Below are positions 34,340-44,257 of a stretch of 64,000 bases of DNA, piece by piece. Under the pieces are notes generated by a model. The model worked only from the letters and a program-made list of their open reading frames with translations, had not been told where the DNA came from and made no database searches. Numbering within the stretch: position 1 is the stretch's first letter; each line of letters opens with the position of its first letter. The translations under genes and the position numbers were made by a program. Source of the DNA: an uncultured Aquimarina sp. (GTDB taxonomy: Bacteria; Bacteroidota; Bacteroidia; Flavobacteriales; Flavobacteriaceae); contig CANMDW010000013.1 in the NCBI GenBank assembly GCA_947496705.1, positions 62,001 to 126,000 on the forward strand, given 5' to 3'.

Positions 34340-37300
34340 ATGTTTGAGTTTAAGCCAAAAAACAGTAAGTTCAACCTAAAATTATATCTATTGAACTTCC
34401 TTAAAACTGTTTATGTAATAGTCTTTTTATTTGGTTTCAACACTATTACACTTCAGGCTCAGAAAATATCAATTTCTGAAACAGATTACTATTTTGATCA
34501 TATTACAGTAAAAGAAGGATTGTCTCAAAGTTCAGTATTAAGTATTCATCAGGATCAATTAGGATTTATGTGGTTTGGCACCAGAGATGGGTTAAATCGA
34601 TATGATGGGTATAGTTTTAAGATATATAGAAATCAGGTTGGAGATACTACCTCTATATCTGGGAATATCATAAAAGATATAAAAAAAGACACAGAAGGAA
34701 ATATCTGGATCGCCAACGATAAGGGATTGAGCAGATACGATTCGGGTCAGGAAATCTTTATGAACTATTTTATAGATACCACTATCTATACCAATCCGGT
34801 TATTGATGTAATCTATATTAATAAAGAAAATGATATATGGATTGGAGGAAACTTTGGTTTACTATTTTTTGATACTAAAAAAAAAGAGTACAGTATCGAT
34901 ATACTTGGTCAATATGACAGTCATCCCAGCAGGAAGTATTCTGTAAACTCCATACAGGAAGATGCTAATGGAAATTTACTAATAGGAACCAGCAAAAAAG
35001 GAATTTTCAACTGGAATCCCCGAAATAAAGTTTTACTATCTTTTAATAACAGTAAAAGCAATAAAGAAAATATCAAACGAATTCAATCTATTGTCATAGA
35101 TGGTTTATTTGTTTGGGCCGGCACCTATGGAAATGGACTATATAAGTTTGATAAGAATGGTAATATCCTTGCACATTATCATACCAAAGCACCAAACCCG
35201 GCATATCGGATCTCTGATGATTATATACGAGCATTACAGAGAGACGGAAAAGATCTTTGGATAGGGACGTTCAAAGGCCTGAATGTATTAAAAAATCAAG
35301 AGCAAATACTAGCTATTCGCTATCACGAAGGAGATCCCAAAGGATTGTCGCATAGCAGTGTACGTTCTCTTTACAAAGATTATAAAGGCAGTATCTGGAT
35401 AGGCACATATTTTGGAGGGGTTTCTTTTTATGATATTCATAATCAACGATTTAAACACTTTTATCACATTAGTGGGGATACAACCTCATTAAGCTATAAT
35501 GTTGTTGGTGCTTTTGAATCGGATACCTCTCAAAATCTGTTTGTAGGAACTGAAAGAGGAGGGTTAAATATTTACAATACCCGATCGAATACTCATAGCA
35601 AATTAACAGATTCCTTACTGTCGAAAAGTATTATCAAGTCCCTCTGCCGAGATCCTGAAAACACACTTTGGGCAGGTGTTTTTAAAAAAGGATTACACTA
35701 TTATGATAGTAAACAAAAAACATTAATCCCACTATACACTACGCAACACCCTTTGTTCAATTATTTAAGAAATATTATTATTAATTGTATTGTTTCAGAT
35801 ACGAAAGGTAGTTTGTGGATCGGAACCGATGAGAAAGGGTTACAAAAATTTGATTACAGCAAAAAACAATATATAGAATATCCATATCAGGAAAAGCTTA
35901 CCCGTATTATTAATCATCATCCTATCAAAGCAATTGTTGTTAAAAATGATCATCTATATCTAGCCACTAAAGGGTCCGGAATCATACAATTTGACTCAAA
36001 AAATGGCACCATACAAAAGCTTACTCAATTTTTTGAAGGCAAAGACACACTCAATGTCAAAGAATTCAATCATATCTCTTTGGACAAGCAGGATGTTTTT
36101 TGGCTTGCTACCAATGGAAAAGGGCTTCTGGCCTTTGACCCACAAACCAACCAAAGTAAGAGATGGCATGCTGGTTTTGGTTTAGGTAGTAATATCGTTT
36201 TAGGAACACTTCAGAAGGAAACCTCAAAAAATACCTGGGCAATTACCAGTAATGGGCTTTCTGAGGTTAATTTTTACAAAAAGGAGGTATTAAATAACTA
36301 TTCTTATACTTCAGGGTTTCCTTTGGAAGAAATTAATGAAGGTGCTTTTTATAAAACAAATTCCGGAATGTTTTTGGTTGGAGGAAGCAATGGATATGTG
36401 AAGTTTAATCCAGATCAGCTGAATAATAATAATTATAGTCCCAAGCCAGTAATTACTTCACTTAATTTATTTAATAAAAAGATAAAACCAAATGATAAAA
36501 ATAACATCTTAGAACAAGAAATAAGTAAAACCTCAGAAATCACTTTGGATTATTTTCAATCGGTATTTAGTATAAAATTTGCTTCACTTAATTACCTGAG
36601 CCCAGAGAATAACCAATATGCATATATGTTGGAAGGTTTTGACCAGGATTGGGTATATGCAGATACCCGTAAAGAAGCTACCTACACCAATCTGCGGGCT
36701 GGCACTTATACTTTTTTGGTAAAATCAGCTAATAATGATGGTGTCTGGAATGAAGATCCTACTTCTTTAAAAATTACCGTATTACCTCCTCCCTGGCTTA
36801 CCTGGTGGGCATATACTATATATGTTTTTTTGATAATATGTATAATTTACTGGATCCGGCAAAATGCAATTAAAAGTACCCAACTTAAGAATGATCTGCG
36901 TATTGAACAGATCGAAAAAGAAAAATGGAAAGAAATCCATGATCTTAAGTTAAAATACTTTATCGATGTTTCTCATGAATTCAGAACTCCTCTTACGTTA
37001 ATCTTAGGACCTTTGGAAGAAATGATCGGTTTCAAAGATCAAGATAATTGGTTACGATCTCGTATCAAAATCATGTATTTCAATGCAAAAAGATTATTAT
37101 TACTAATTGATCAGATTCTGGAAATCCGAGAGATTGAGACAGGGCATTCTAAACTAAAAAGAGAGCCGATCTATCTCAACACCTTGATTCAGGACATCAT
37201 AGCCTCTTTTGAAAGTGTTGCAGATAAAAACCAGATCACACTTTCATTACGCCAGCCTAATACCCCCGAAAAGCTGATCCTGGCAGACAAAGATAAATTA

Positions 37301-38491
37301 GAAAAAATCTTTTTCAACTTATTATTCAATGCCTTTAAATTTACTCCTGTGGGAGGCAAAATTAAATTGAAAGTTACTGCCATCGAGACCAAAGACGAAA
37401 TACAATACAATTTTAAAGTTTCGGATACCGGAATTGGTATATCATCAGAAAAGTTATACAGAATATTTGATCGCTTTTACAAAGGGCAAAAAACAGAATT
37501 GGGAGCTGGTATAGGGTTATCTCTCACAAAATCTTTGATAGATCTTATGATGGGAACTATTGATGTGAGCAGTACCGAAGGTAAAGGAACTACCTTTGCA
37601 GTAAAAATTCCTTTTCAAACTACCGAGATCTATCTGGAAAAAGAAGAACGTACATTTATAAAACCAGTACCCCTTGAATATCAAAATACTTCATTGACCC
37701 CTGAAAATATACAAAAACAGGATCCAGGGGAAGAAATTATCCTTTTGGTTGAAGACAATTCCGAACTCCGAAATTACTTACAGGAAGAGCTAAATACAAG
37801 TTATACTATTATTACCGCAAAAGATGGGGTACAAGGACTGAAGAAAGCCAAAAGTAAAGCTCCCGATATCATTATTAGTGATGTGATGATGCCCGAAATG
37901 GATGGTTTGGAATTATGCCGACATATTAAAAAGACCAAAGAACTATGCCACATTCCGGTAATTATACTAACCGCAAAAAATACTCAGATCCATAAGATAG
38001 AAGGTCTAGAACATGGAGCCGATGATTATATAGCTAAACCTTTTAATCTCACAGAATTAAAAACCAGGATCAAAAATATAATTCATAACCGTAACTTGAT
38101 ACAGCAGAAATTTAATAACAGCGAATTTTCTAAAAAGCTACATGAGGTAAAAATCAATAGTTACGATGAAAAATTAATGGCCAATATTATAAAAATTACC
38201 AAAGATCAGTTTGATAAATCCAATTTTACAGTAGACTATTTAAGTAGTGAAGTGGGGCTAAGCCGAGTACATCTTACCAGAAAATTAAAAGCACTAACAG
38301 GTATGCCTCCTGCAGAATTTATTAAGGACTTCAGAATGAAACAAGCTATTAAAATGCTTCAGAAAGGATCTTTCAAAGTAGCCGATATTGCCTATGCTGT
38401 TGGCTATCAAGATGTACAATATTTTAGCAAGGCTTTTAAAGCAATGTACGGAAAGAGCCCGGTAAAATATATTCCGGAAGAAAAATTATAA
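34340..38491 (+). CDS. Hybrid two-component system sensor/regulator (HTCS)
   Basis: All HTCS parts sit in one 1383-residue chain. They are a signal/anchor (about 17-37); two seven-bladed reg_prop propellers (about 45-740, repeated WIG/WFG motifs); a Y_Y_Y domain (about 745-815); a membrane helix (about 825-843); and HisKA with His879 in DVSHEFRTPL. The HATPase has NAFKFTP, DTGIGIS and GAGIGLSLT, the receiver has the phospho-acceptor Asp1181 in ISDVMMPEMDG, and a C-terminal AraC-type HTH follows. The periplasmic propellers should bind an oligosaccharide from the target glycan, and the HTH should activate locus genes. Its stop codon is 9 bp from the stop of the convergent sulfatase gene, leaving no room for a terminator. 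Confidence 0.95.
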   Translation: MFEFKPKNSKFNLKLYLLNFLKTVYVIVFLFGFNTITLQAQKISISETDYYFDHITVKEGLSQSSVLSIHQDQLGFMWFGTRDGLNRYDGYSFKIYRNQVGDTTSISGNIIKDIKKDTEGNIWIANDKGLSRYDSGQEIFMNYFIDTTIYTNPVIDVIYINKENDIWIGGNFGLLFFDTKKKEYSIDILGQYDSHPSRKYSVNSIQEDANGNLLIGTSKKGIFNWNPRNKVLLSFNNSKSNKENIKRIQSIVIDGLFVWAGTYGNGLYKFDKNGNILAHYHTKAPNPAYRISDDYIRALQRDGKDLWIGTFKGLNVLKNQEQILAIRYHEGDPKGLSHSSVRSLYKDYKGSIWIGTYFGGVSFYDIHNQRFKHFYHISGDTTSLSYNVVGAFESDTSQNLFVGTERGGLNIYNTRSNTHSKLTDSLLSKSIIKSLCRDPENTLWAGVFKKGLHYYDSKQKTLIPLYTTQHPLFNYLRNIIINCIVSDTKGSLWIGTDEKGLQKFDYSKKQYIEYPYQEKLTRIINHHPIKAIVVKNDHLYLATKGSGIIQFDSKNGTIQKLTQFFEGKDTLNVKEFNHISLDKQDVFWLATNGKGLLAFDPQTNQSKRWHAGFGLGSNIVLGTLQKETSKNTWAITSNGLSEVNFYKKEVLNNYSYTSGFPLEEINEGAFYKTNSGMFLVGGSNGYVKFNPDQLNNNNYSPKPVITSLNLFNKKIKPNDKNNILEQEISKTSEITLDYFQSVFSIKFASLNYLSPENNQYAYMLEGFDQDWVYADTRKEATYTNLRAGTYTFLVKSANNDGVWNEDPTSLKITVLPPPWLTWWAYTIYVFLIICIIYWIRQNAIKSTQLKNDLRIEQIEKEKWKEIHDLKLKYFIDVSHEFRTPLTLILGPLEEMIGFKDQDNWLRSRIKIMYFNAKRLLLLIDQILEIREIETGHSKLKREPIYLNTLIQDIIASFESVADKNQITLSLRQPNTPEKLILADKDKLEKIFFNLLFNAFKFTPVGGKIKLKVTAIETKDEIQYNFKVSDTGIGISSEKLYRIFDRFYKGQKTELGAGIGLSLTKSLIDLMMGTIDVSSTEGKGTTFAVKIPFQTTEIYLEKEERTFIKPVPLEYQNTSLTPENIQKQDPGEEIILLVEDNSELRNYLQEELNTSYTIITAKDGVQGLKKAKSKAPDIIISDVMMPEMDGLELCRHIKKTKELCHIPVIILTAKNTQIHKIEGLEHGADDYIAKPFNLTELKTRIKNIIHNRNLIQQKFNNSEFSKKLHEVKINSYDEKLMANIIKITKDQFDKSNFTVDYLSSEVGLSRVHLTRKLKALTGMPPAEFIKDFRMKQAIKMLQKGSFKVADIAYAVGYQDVQYFSKAFKAMYGKSPVKYIPEEKL

Positions 38492-38500
38492 GCTTTCAAA

Positions 38501-39928
38501 TCAATTGGTCCCTTCAATCCATTCGGGTAATCTAATTGTATTCAAAACTTCTCCTGTATAGCGATTTACATTATCGGGCCTTCTCCTGTTTTCCGAAGAA
38601 AAGTCTCCTGTTTGACCTCTCCATTTTTCAAGTACTACTTTTAACTTCGTAACCATACTTTGATAATTTGGATCATCTATTAAGTTATTGAATTCATAAG
38701 GATCATTTTTAAGATCATAAAATTCATACGCAGTCCTAGGAACTTCAAACAGCCGCGATTGTGCTTTAGTTAACGAATCTTTTTCTTTTACTTTTAATAA
38801 ACTTTTAAATGAAAGGCTTCTACCAATATCAGAAGCTGTTCCCAGCGGAAGCTCTACATATGCATTCTTAATAAGTTTATACCGATTCGTGCGAACACTG
38901 CGAATGTGTTCGTCGCTATTATGCCAGTTTCTCTCACTAAAAACATATGTTCTTGCCCGAATGCTATCTTTTGTGAATACACCTGCAATAGGTCTTCCCT
39001 GAAACTGTTTTGGTTGCGAAATTCCTACCAGATCCAATAAGGTAGGTGCCAGATCAACAACACTCAATAGCTTATTCGTCTCTGTTGAAGGTAAAATCTT
39101 ATTTGGCCACGACAAAATCAAAGGGGTCTTTACTCCCGCATCATACACAGTTCCTTTTGCTCTGGGAAAAGGCGCTCCATTATCAGATAAAAAAATGACT
39201 AAGGTGTTCTCCAAAAGGTTTTTGGATTTTAGTTGGTTAAGATATATCCCAATTTGGGCATCCATTCGTCGAATATAATTATAGTAATTGGCCAGGTCTT
39301 TACGGGTATCCAGGTCATCTACCAAATAAGGTGGTACTACCACTTTTTCAGGTGATTGAGGGTTATCAATTATATGTTCCTTGTATGGGCGATGTGGATC
39401 TGTAAAACCTACCCACATAAAAAAAGGATTTGATCCAACTGTATCGAGAAAGGTTTCAAAAGTATCCAGATCTTTGTTATACCAGTCAAATTGTGCTTTA
39501 CCATGAGGCCCCAGGTGGGCTTTTTTCAATAAACCAGAGTAATATCCTTTTTCTCTTAAGAATTTGGGTAGAATATCCAGCGAATCCGGCATTGGTGTAT
39601 GCAAATCTTCCGCTCCGGTAGCATGAGGGTATTTTCCTGTTAAAATACTAATACGGGATGGAGAACATTGTGCTATGGTGAGAAAAGTATTATTGGCCTT
39701 TAACCCATTTTTTGCCAGATAATCCACATTTGGTGTCTTGATATATGGATTGCCATAACATCCAAAATCTTCCCATCCGGCATCGTCGGCAACCAGAATA
39801 AGTATGTTGGGAAGGTTTTTAATATCTTTTTTCTCAGAAGCACAACTTATCAAGACACATGAAAAAATCAATAGCAAAAGCCATTCCCGTTGTAAAGAAA
39901 AAGGAAATACATTCAGTTTTGTGATCAT
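38501..39928 (-). CDS. S1 sulfatase, lipoprotein, heparan-N-sulfatase-like branch
   Basis: A lipoprotein signal (VLISCAS, Cys29) is followed by the alkaline-phosphatase-superfamily fold. The metal-binding VADDAG motif is at residues 46-51, and the formylglycine site Cys88 lies in CSPSRISILTG. The sequence around it (KTPNVDYLAKNG and GKYPHATGAEDLHTP) resembles the N-sulfoglucosamine sulfohydrolase group more than the iduronate-sulfatase group, but that is a judgement by eye. It is the last gene of the long minus-strand run, 27 bp after its neighbour. A formylglycine-generating enzyme is needed and is not encoded in this window. Confidence 0.88.
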   Translation of the reverse strand: MITKLNVFPFSLQREWLLLLIFSCVLISCASEKKDIKNLPNILILVADDAGWEDFGCYGNPYIKTPNVDYLAKNGLKANNTFLTIAQCSPSRISILTGKYPHATGAEDLHTPMPDSLDILPKFLREKGYYSGLLKKAHLGPHGKAQFDWYNKDLDTFETFLDTVGSNPFFMWVGFTDPHRPYKEHIIDNPQSPEKVVVPPYLVDDLDTRKDLANYYNYIRRMDAQIGIYLNQLKSKNLLENTLVIFLSDNGAPFPRAKGTVYDAGVKTPLILSWPNKILPSTETNKLLSVVDLAPTLLDLVGISQPKQFQGRPIAGVFTKDSIRARTYVFSERNWHNSDEHIRSVRTNRYKLIKNAYVELPLGTASDIGRSLSFKSLLKVKEKDSLTKAQSRLFEVPRTAYEFYDLKNDPYEFNNLIDDPNYQSMVTKLKVVLEKWRGQTGDFSSENRRRPDNVNRYTGEVLNTIRLPEWIEGTN

Positions 39929-39955
39929 ACTGATTTGATTTTTAGATTTCCGGTA

Positions 39956-41332
39956 TCATTTTGACATATACGAACGTAATTCTTGTATTTGTTCACTATA
40001 TTCGGGGTTTTTGATCAGATTGGTATGCTCTGATGGGTCTGTACGATGATCATATAGTTCTTCGGCACCATCCTTGTAACGAATATATCTCCAATTTTTA
40101 TTTCGTATCGCTGTACCGAGCACATTGGTGGTCGTTACATAATCTTTATTTAATTTTGTTGCAGGGTCAGACAACAGTGCTGAAATAATTTGTCCATCCA
40201 GATCATCTCTTGGCGTTATCCCGCATAAATCAACTAAAGTTGGATATAGGTCTAATAAACTAACAGGATGATCGGTTTTAGCACTGGATTTAGTCAAACC
40301 CGGAACATGAATTAACAGGGGAACCCTGGTAGATTCTTCCCAAAGTGTATTTTTTCTCCATGTTGATTTTTCACCAAGGTGAAATCCATGATCACTCCAA
40401 ATCACTACGATGGTATTTTCATAATACGGAGATGCTTTCAATCTTTTCAGAATTCGGCCTAATTCATAATCCACATAAGAAACGCTGGCTAAATAAGACT
40501 TTACTGCATCCTTCCATACCTTTCTTCCCATGATCGTGTCATGAGCACTGCGGTCTTTTTTTACAGATGCTAAAATAATCTCTGGAATGTCATCTATATC
40601 ATCTTTTGAAAAATCGGGCAAAGCAATATCCAGCGAATCATACATTTTATGAAACTTTGGATGCGTATACCAACCTAAATGCGGTAATCTGAAGCCAGCA
40701 GCAAGAAAAAAAGGAGCCTGGTGCGGTTTTTCAAAAAAATCTGATACTTTCTGGGCTATCTGATTTTCACCCCATTTGGTAATCGTATCATTAACCGGGC
40801 CCCAATCAAAATAACGATACACACTATCAGTGATAAATTTGATTCCATGACCAGGATAAGGTTTGGGTTTAGGCCTGCCACTGCACCATTCATACTCATC
40901 CCAGGGCTCGGTTTTACTATCATCTTTATGGAATACTTTTCCAAAGCCAGCTGTATAATACCCTTCTCTTTTAAAATGCTGTATCATTGTTTCTGCATCT
41001 GGCAGATATTTCCTGAACGGATAAAACGCATTATTAGAAACAACACCTGTGCTGCGCGGATCCAATCCTGTCATAAGACTCACTCTCGAAGGATTACACA
41101 AAGGAGCAGATGCATGAGCATTGGTGAAATTCATTGCCTGAGTGGCAAAATCCTTTAAGTTTGGTGTGATCGCCTGTGGATGACCACCCAATGGCTCTAC
41201 CCAATCGTTTAGATCATCAATAGAGATAAAAAGCACATTAGGAGCCTTGTTTATATTGGTTGAAGTACTTTTTTTAGGAGTACAACCATTAAAAATAAAT
41301 AAGCAAACCGGTAAAAGAAATAATCTATTCAT
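39956..41332 (-). CDS. S1 sulfatase, lipoprotein, iduronate-2-sulfatase-like branch
   Basis: A short lipoprotein signal ends IFNGCTP (Cys17). The motif SIDDLNDWVEPLGGHP (about residues 37-52) and the active-site Cys79 in CNPSRVSLMTG are typical of the iduronate-2-sulfatase-like group of S1 enzymes. A WSDHGFHLGEKSTW motif near residue 315 carries further metal ligands. The 117-bp gap upstream is the widest in the run and holds a LacI/GalR-type palindrome 20 bp before the start codon, so this gene and the next may have their own control. It resembles the sulfatase at 57455-58909 closely in motif order. Confidence 0.9.
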   Translation of the reverse strand: MNRLFLLPVCLFIFNGCTPKKSTSTNINKAPNVLFISIDDLNDWVEPLGGHPQAITPNLKDFATQAMNFTNAHASAPLCNPSRVSLMTGLDPRSTGVVSNNAFYPFRKYLPDAETMIQHFKREGYYTAGFGKVFHKDDSKTEPWDEYEWCSGRPKPKPYPGHGIKFITDSVYRYFDWGPVNDTITKWGENQIAQKVSDFFEKPHQAPFFLAAGFRLPHLGWYTHPKFHKMYDSLDIALPDFSKDDIDDIPEIILASVKKDRSAHDTIMGRKVWKDAVKSYLASVSYVDYELGRILKRLKASPYYENTIVVIWSDHGFHLGEKSTWRKNTLWEESTRVPLLIHVPGLTKSSAKTDHPVSLLDLYPTLVDLCGITPRDDLDGQIISALLSDPATKLNKDYVTTTNVLGTAIRNKNWRYIRYKDGAEELYDHRTDPSEHTNLIKNPEYSEQIQELRSYMSK

Positions 41333-41352
41333 GTTATATGATTAAGTACAAA

Positions 41353-41366
41353 TGCAATCGATTGCA
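41353..41366. promoter_or_regulatory. Perfect 14-bp LacI/GalR-type palindrome, candidate operator
   Basis: TGCAATCGATTGCA is a perfect palindrome with the central CG typical of LacI/GalR-family operators. It lies 20 bp upstream of the ATG at 41332, in the only sizeable gap (41333-41449) in this half of the gene run. No LacI-family gene is present in the window, so the regulator would be encoded elsewhere. Confidence 0.55.
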
Positions 41367-41449
41367 CAAGTTACAATAAAAATATGGAACATATAAAATC
41401 ATTTTCGAATTCCATAATTATCGAGTTATATGAATCCGTTTATGTTCAA

Positions 41450-42940
41450 TTATTTTTCAGTCTGGTAAAGGATGTTTCCTGTCTCATCATAAAAAGTGAA
41501 TCGTAAAGAGCCTATATCTGTCCTTATTCGTAAAAATCCACCAGTAACTTCTGATGCCACATAGGGTTGCTTAATAGTACCTTCCGAATCTGTAGATTTA
41601 GGATCCCCGGGTAACCGAGGCATTCTCGCATTGGTAGCATCAATAGCTCCTACCGAAAATTCTTCTATACCTCGTGGATCAACTGAGTGATACTGCCAAT
41701 GTCTATCGCCATGTATGATATAAAAATTACCAATCACCGATCTGTTCTCGGCGATCCAATTCAGAAAGCCTTGCCCTTCATACCGAAAACCATTATGGTT
41801 TACATGATTATCATTCTTATAGGCATCATCTGGCCCTATAAGTGGCCCGGGAGCTATCAATATTTTAAATTTGGCATCGCTTTCGAGCAAAGTCTTCAAT
41901 AACCACTGTTTCTGTTTGTTACCCCAAATCGTTTTTTCTGGACCATCGGGCCTTGTATTTGGGCTTCGATAGTCACGGTTTTCGGTTAACCAAATCTGTA
42001 AATCCTTGTTCATGCGATAAGTGCGATAGGTAACGGCATTGGGGTCTTTGGGATCAACCACCGGAACCTGCTCTCTAAAAGTGTGCATCCCCAGTTTATG
42101 TGAAGGTTGGCTGAGTGTTATAGAATCAACCTGATCATCCACCATCAAATGTGCCAAAGGTAAAAAATCTGTAATGGTGTCTGAATCATTAAACCGGTGA
42201 TCGTGATCGTCTTTTTCCCAATACGTAGCTGTATTAGAAAATAATTCTTTGAATCGAGGCTGAATAAATTGCTCATGCCACTTCTCACGAAGTTGTGAGC
42301 GGGTTTTGGCTCTCAAAGATTCTGTTTGAGGGCTATCATAATATACATTATCACCGGTAAAAACCACAAATTGTGGGTTAAAGGATGTGATAGTAGCTAA
42401 TCCCGGATACCCCAGGGACTTATCGTTTCCTTGATACCCCGTATTTTTTGGATCGTCTAACCTGCCATGATGAAATCGAAAGTAGTTGAAACAAGATGTT
42501 ACTACAAAATCAACAGGCTGCTTACTTTCTATATTCGGCAAGGTGCGAAATGACCTGGAAGCCCCAATAAATGAATTAATAGAATCTCGGCCATAGCGTA
42601 GACGATAGTAATAAGAGGTACCTTCCTTAAGATCAGAAAGCTTTGTCTTTACTATAAAGTCATTTTCTTCAGAAGTGATAAACCAAGAGCTATTCTTAGC
42701 ATTAGAAAAATCTTTCTCTTCACTCCATTCGAATTGAGCAATCCCTTTTGCTCCAGGTATATCTCCATGTACTAAAGTATCACTGGCTGTAAGCCTCGAT
42801 TGTAAAATAACACTGGTTTGGGTTACCTCACCGGCGATCTCTCCCTGTGCATTGAAAATATCTTGCTGTATTGATGGCGAAGTGGCACAACAGACGTAAA
42901 ATAGGCTGCATAAGGGTACTAATTTTTTAAATGGTATCAT
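41450..42940 (-). CDS. PhoD-like phosphatase/phosphodiesterase, exported
   Basis: The N-terminus is hydrophobic with Cys residues near 17-19 (LFYVCCATS), so it is probably lipid-anchored. An Ig/FnIII-like N-domain (about 30-135) leads to the PhoD-type metallophosphoesterase core: TSCFNYF, FTGDNVYYDSP, WEKDDHDHRFND and IHGDRHWQYHS. PhoD enzymes cut phosphomono- or diesters with Ca/Fe or similar metals. It overlaps the CE15-like gene by 4 bp (ATGA), so the two are translationally coupled. Inside a sulfatase operon it could remove phosphate groups or might act on another ester; the substrate is not shown. Confidence 0.8.
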   Translation of the reverse strand: MIPFKKLVPLCSLFYVCCATSPSIQQDIFNAQGEIAGEVTQTSVILQSRLTASDTLVHGDIPGAKGIAQFEWSEEKDFSNAKNSSWFITSEENDFIVKTKLSDLKEGTSYYYRLRYGRDSINSFIGASRSFRTLPNIESKQPVDFVVTSCFNYFRFHHGRLDDPKNTGYQGNDKSLGYPGLATITSFNPQFVVFTGDNVYYDSPQTESLRAKTRSQLREKWHEQFIQPRFKELFSNTATYWEKDDHDHRFNDSDTITDFLPLAHLMVDDQVDSITLSQPSHKLGMHTFREQVPVVDPKDPNAVTYRTYRMNKDLQIWLTENRDYRSPNTRPDGPEKTIWGNKQKQWLLKTLLESDAKFKILIAPGPLIGPDDAYKNDNHVNHNGFRYEGQGFLNWIAENRSVIGNFYIIHGDRHWQYHSVDPRGIEEFSVGAIDATNARMPRLPGDPKSTDSEGTIKQPYVASEVTGGFLRIRTDIGSLRFTFYDETGNILYQTEK

Positions 42941-44241
42941 TGGTGTGGTGTAGTTTTTATTTTGGTAATGTCATGATCATCCAATACATCATACCGATAT
43001 GTATCGGGATAAGGATTCTCATTAAATTTCCTTACAGAAGGTTTTTTATAAAAAATCTGATCGCAGTAATCAAATAAAGCAAGCCAATCTTCCTCACCCT
43101 GAGCATGCCCGCCATCCCGCCAATGTATCCCATTATTTTCGGGAACGCCATACAGTTCAAACACAGGTTGTGCCGCCAGATAGGTAAGCTGTGTGCCGTA
43201 AGGATTTGCCCAAAAATCATGTCTCGCATGGGTATTAAACAAAGCTCTAGGTGCTATCAAGGCTTTTGCAAAATGGGTATCGAAAGGTACCTTGTTGATA
43301 TGATCTTTTAGCGTATACCATCGATCTGGCCACCAATGAGGGAATTGTTGGTACTGATACGCAATGGTCTGCACATTTTCTCCTCTCGAAAAATCATAGA
43401 ACCGTAAGCTCCCGGTACCTCCCAACCCTGAAGAATTTGGTGCTGTAATAGCTATGCGTTCATCAAAAATTCCTGCACACAAAGCTGTTTTTCCTCCTCG
43501 GGAATGACCCGTAGCAATAATTTTGGTAGTATCGGTAAAAGATTGTTTTTCTAACCAGTCGATAACGATCTGATAGGTCCATGCCCAGGCAGTAATAGCT
43601 CCCCAATCATTTTCGGGGTATAGATCAAAGATTCTCCCTGTTTTAGGACTCTTTATGTCCAGCGCTACATCTTCTCGATTAAACTTACAATAGACATATC
43701 CTCTTTTTATAGCTTCATCAGCAACAAAATAGTCGGTTGCTATACGGTTTTGCTTGGTATATTTCTCCCTAGACTTATTATTTTCAATTTCGGCCATATC
43801 GAACCGATACCGGTCATTTTTGATAATCACAGGAAATCTCCCTTCTTTGGAAGGTCTAATCAGTCCCATCCTAAATGTAATAGATTTGCTATTTCTGGTT
43901 ATGGTAACATCATAGCTCGAATGTATTCTATCCTCATCAGCCTGGGTGTTTGTCTCCACTACTTGCAAACTATCCGGTTTTACAGGCATTACGCCATATT
44001 GATAGTGGATAAGCATTTCCTTGATGTACTTTTTGCGTGCTTCCCACAGTGATACCGAGTTGATTTGCTCACCAGATCGATTTATCATCAGTTCGGGTAA
44101 TGATGGTTGTATAGAAAGCTCCTGAATCTTCTTAAATTGAAAGGCTGTGATTGCCTTATCAGTGTTTTGTTCAGTTTTGTTATGCCTGTCGGCACATGCG
44201 AACTGCAGGAGGATAAAAACGAAAACAAAATGATTTTTCAT
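42937..44241 (-). CDS. CE15-like (glucuronoyl-esterase-type) alpha/beta-hydrolase, lipoprotein
   Basis: A lipoprotein signal ends LLQFACADR (Cys16). The alpha/beta-hydrolase core has the nucleophile Ser247 in GHSRGGK, matching the GxSRxGK elbow of CE15 enzymes. The closing HWRDGGHAQGEEDW motif supplies the catalytic His, and HARHDFWANPYGTQL (near residue 350) is also typical of the family. CE15 enzymes cleave esters on glucuronic acid; in marine PULs relatives occur with uronic-acid-containing glycans. The neighbours on both sides are a PhoD-like enzyme and a sulfatase, so it probably removes ester substituents or cross-links before chain cutting. Confidence 0.8.
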   Translation of the reverse strand: MKNHFVFVFILLQFACADRHNKTEQNTDKAITAFQFKKIQELSIQPSLPELMINRSGEQINSVSLWEARKKYIKEMLIHYQYGVMPVKPDSLQVVETNTQADEDRIHSSYDVTITRNSKSITFRMGLIRPSKEGRFPVIIKNDRYRFDMAEIENNKSREKYTKQNRIATDYFVADEAIKRGYVYCKFNREDVALDIKSPKTGRIFDLYPENDWGAITAWAWTYQIVIDWLEKQSFTDTTKIIATGHSRGGKTALCAGIFDERIAITAPNSSGLGGTGSLRFYDFSRGENVQTIAYQYQQFPHWWPDRWYTLKDHINKVPFDTHFAKALIAPRALFNTHARHDFWANPYGTQLTYLAAQPVFELYGVPENNGIHWRDGGHAQGEEDWLALFDYCDQIFYKKPSVRKFNENPYPDTYRYDVLDDHDITKIKTTPHQ

Positions 44242-44257
44242 TATCGAACGTATTATT

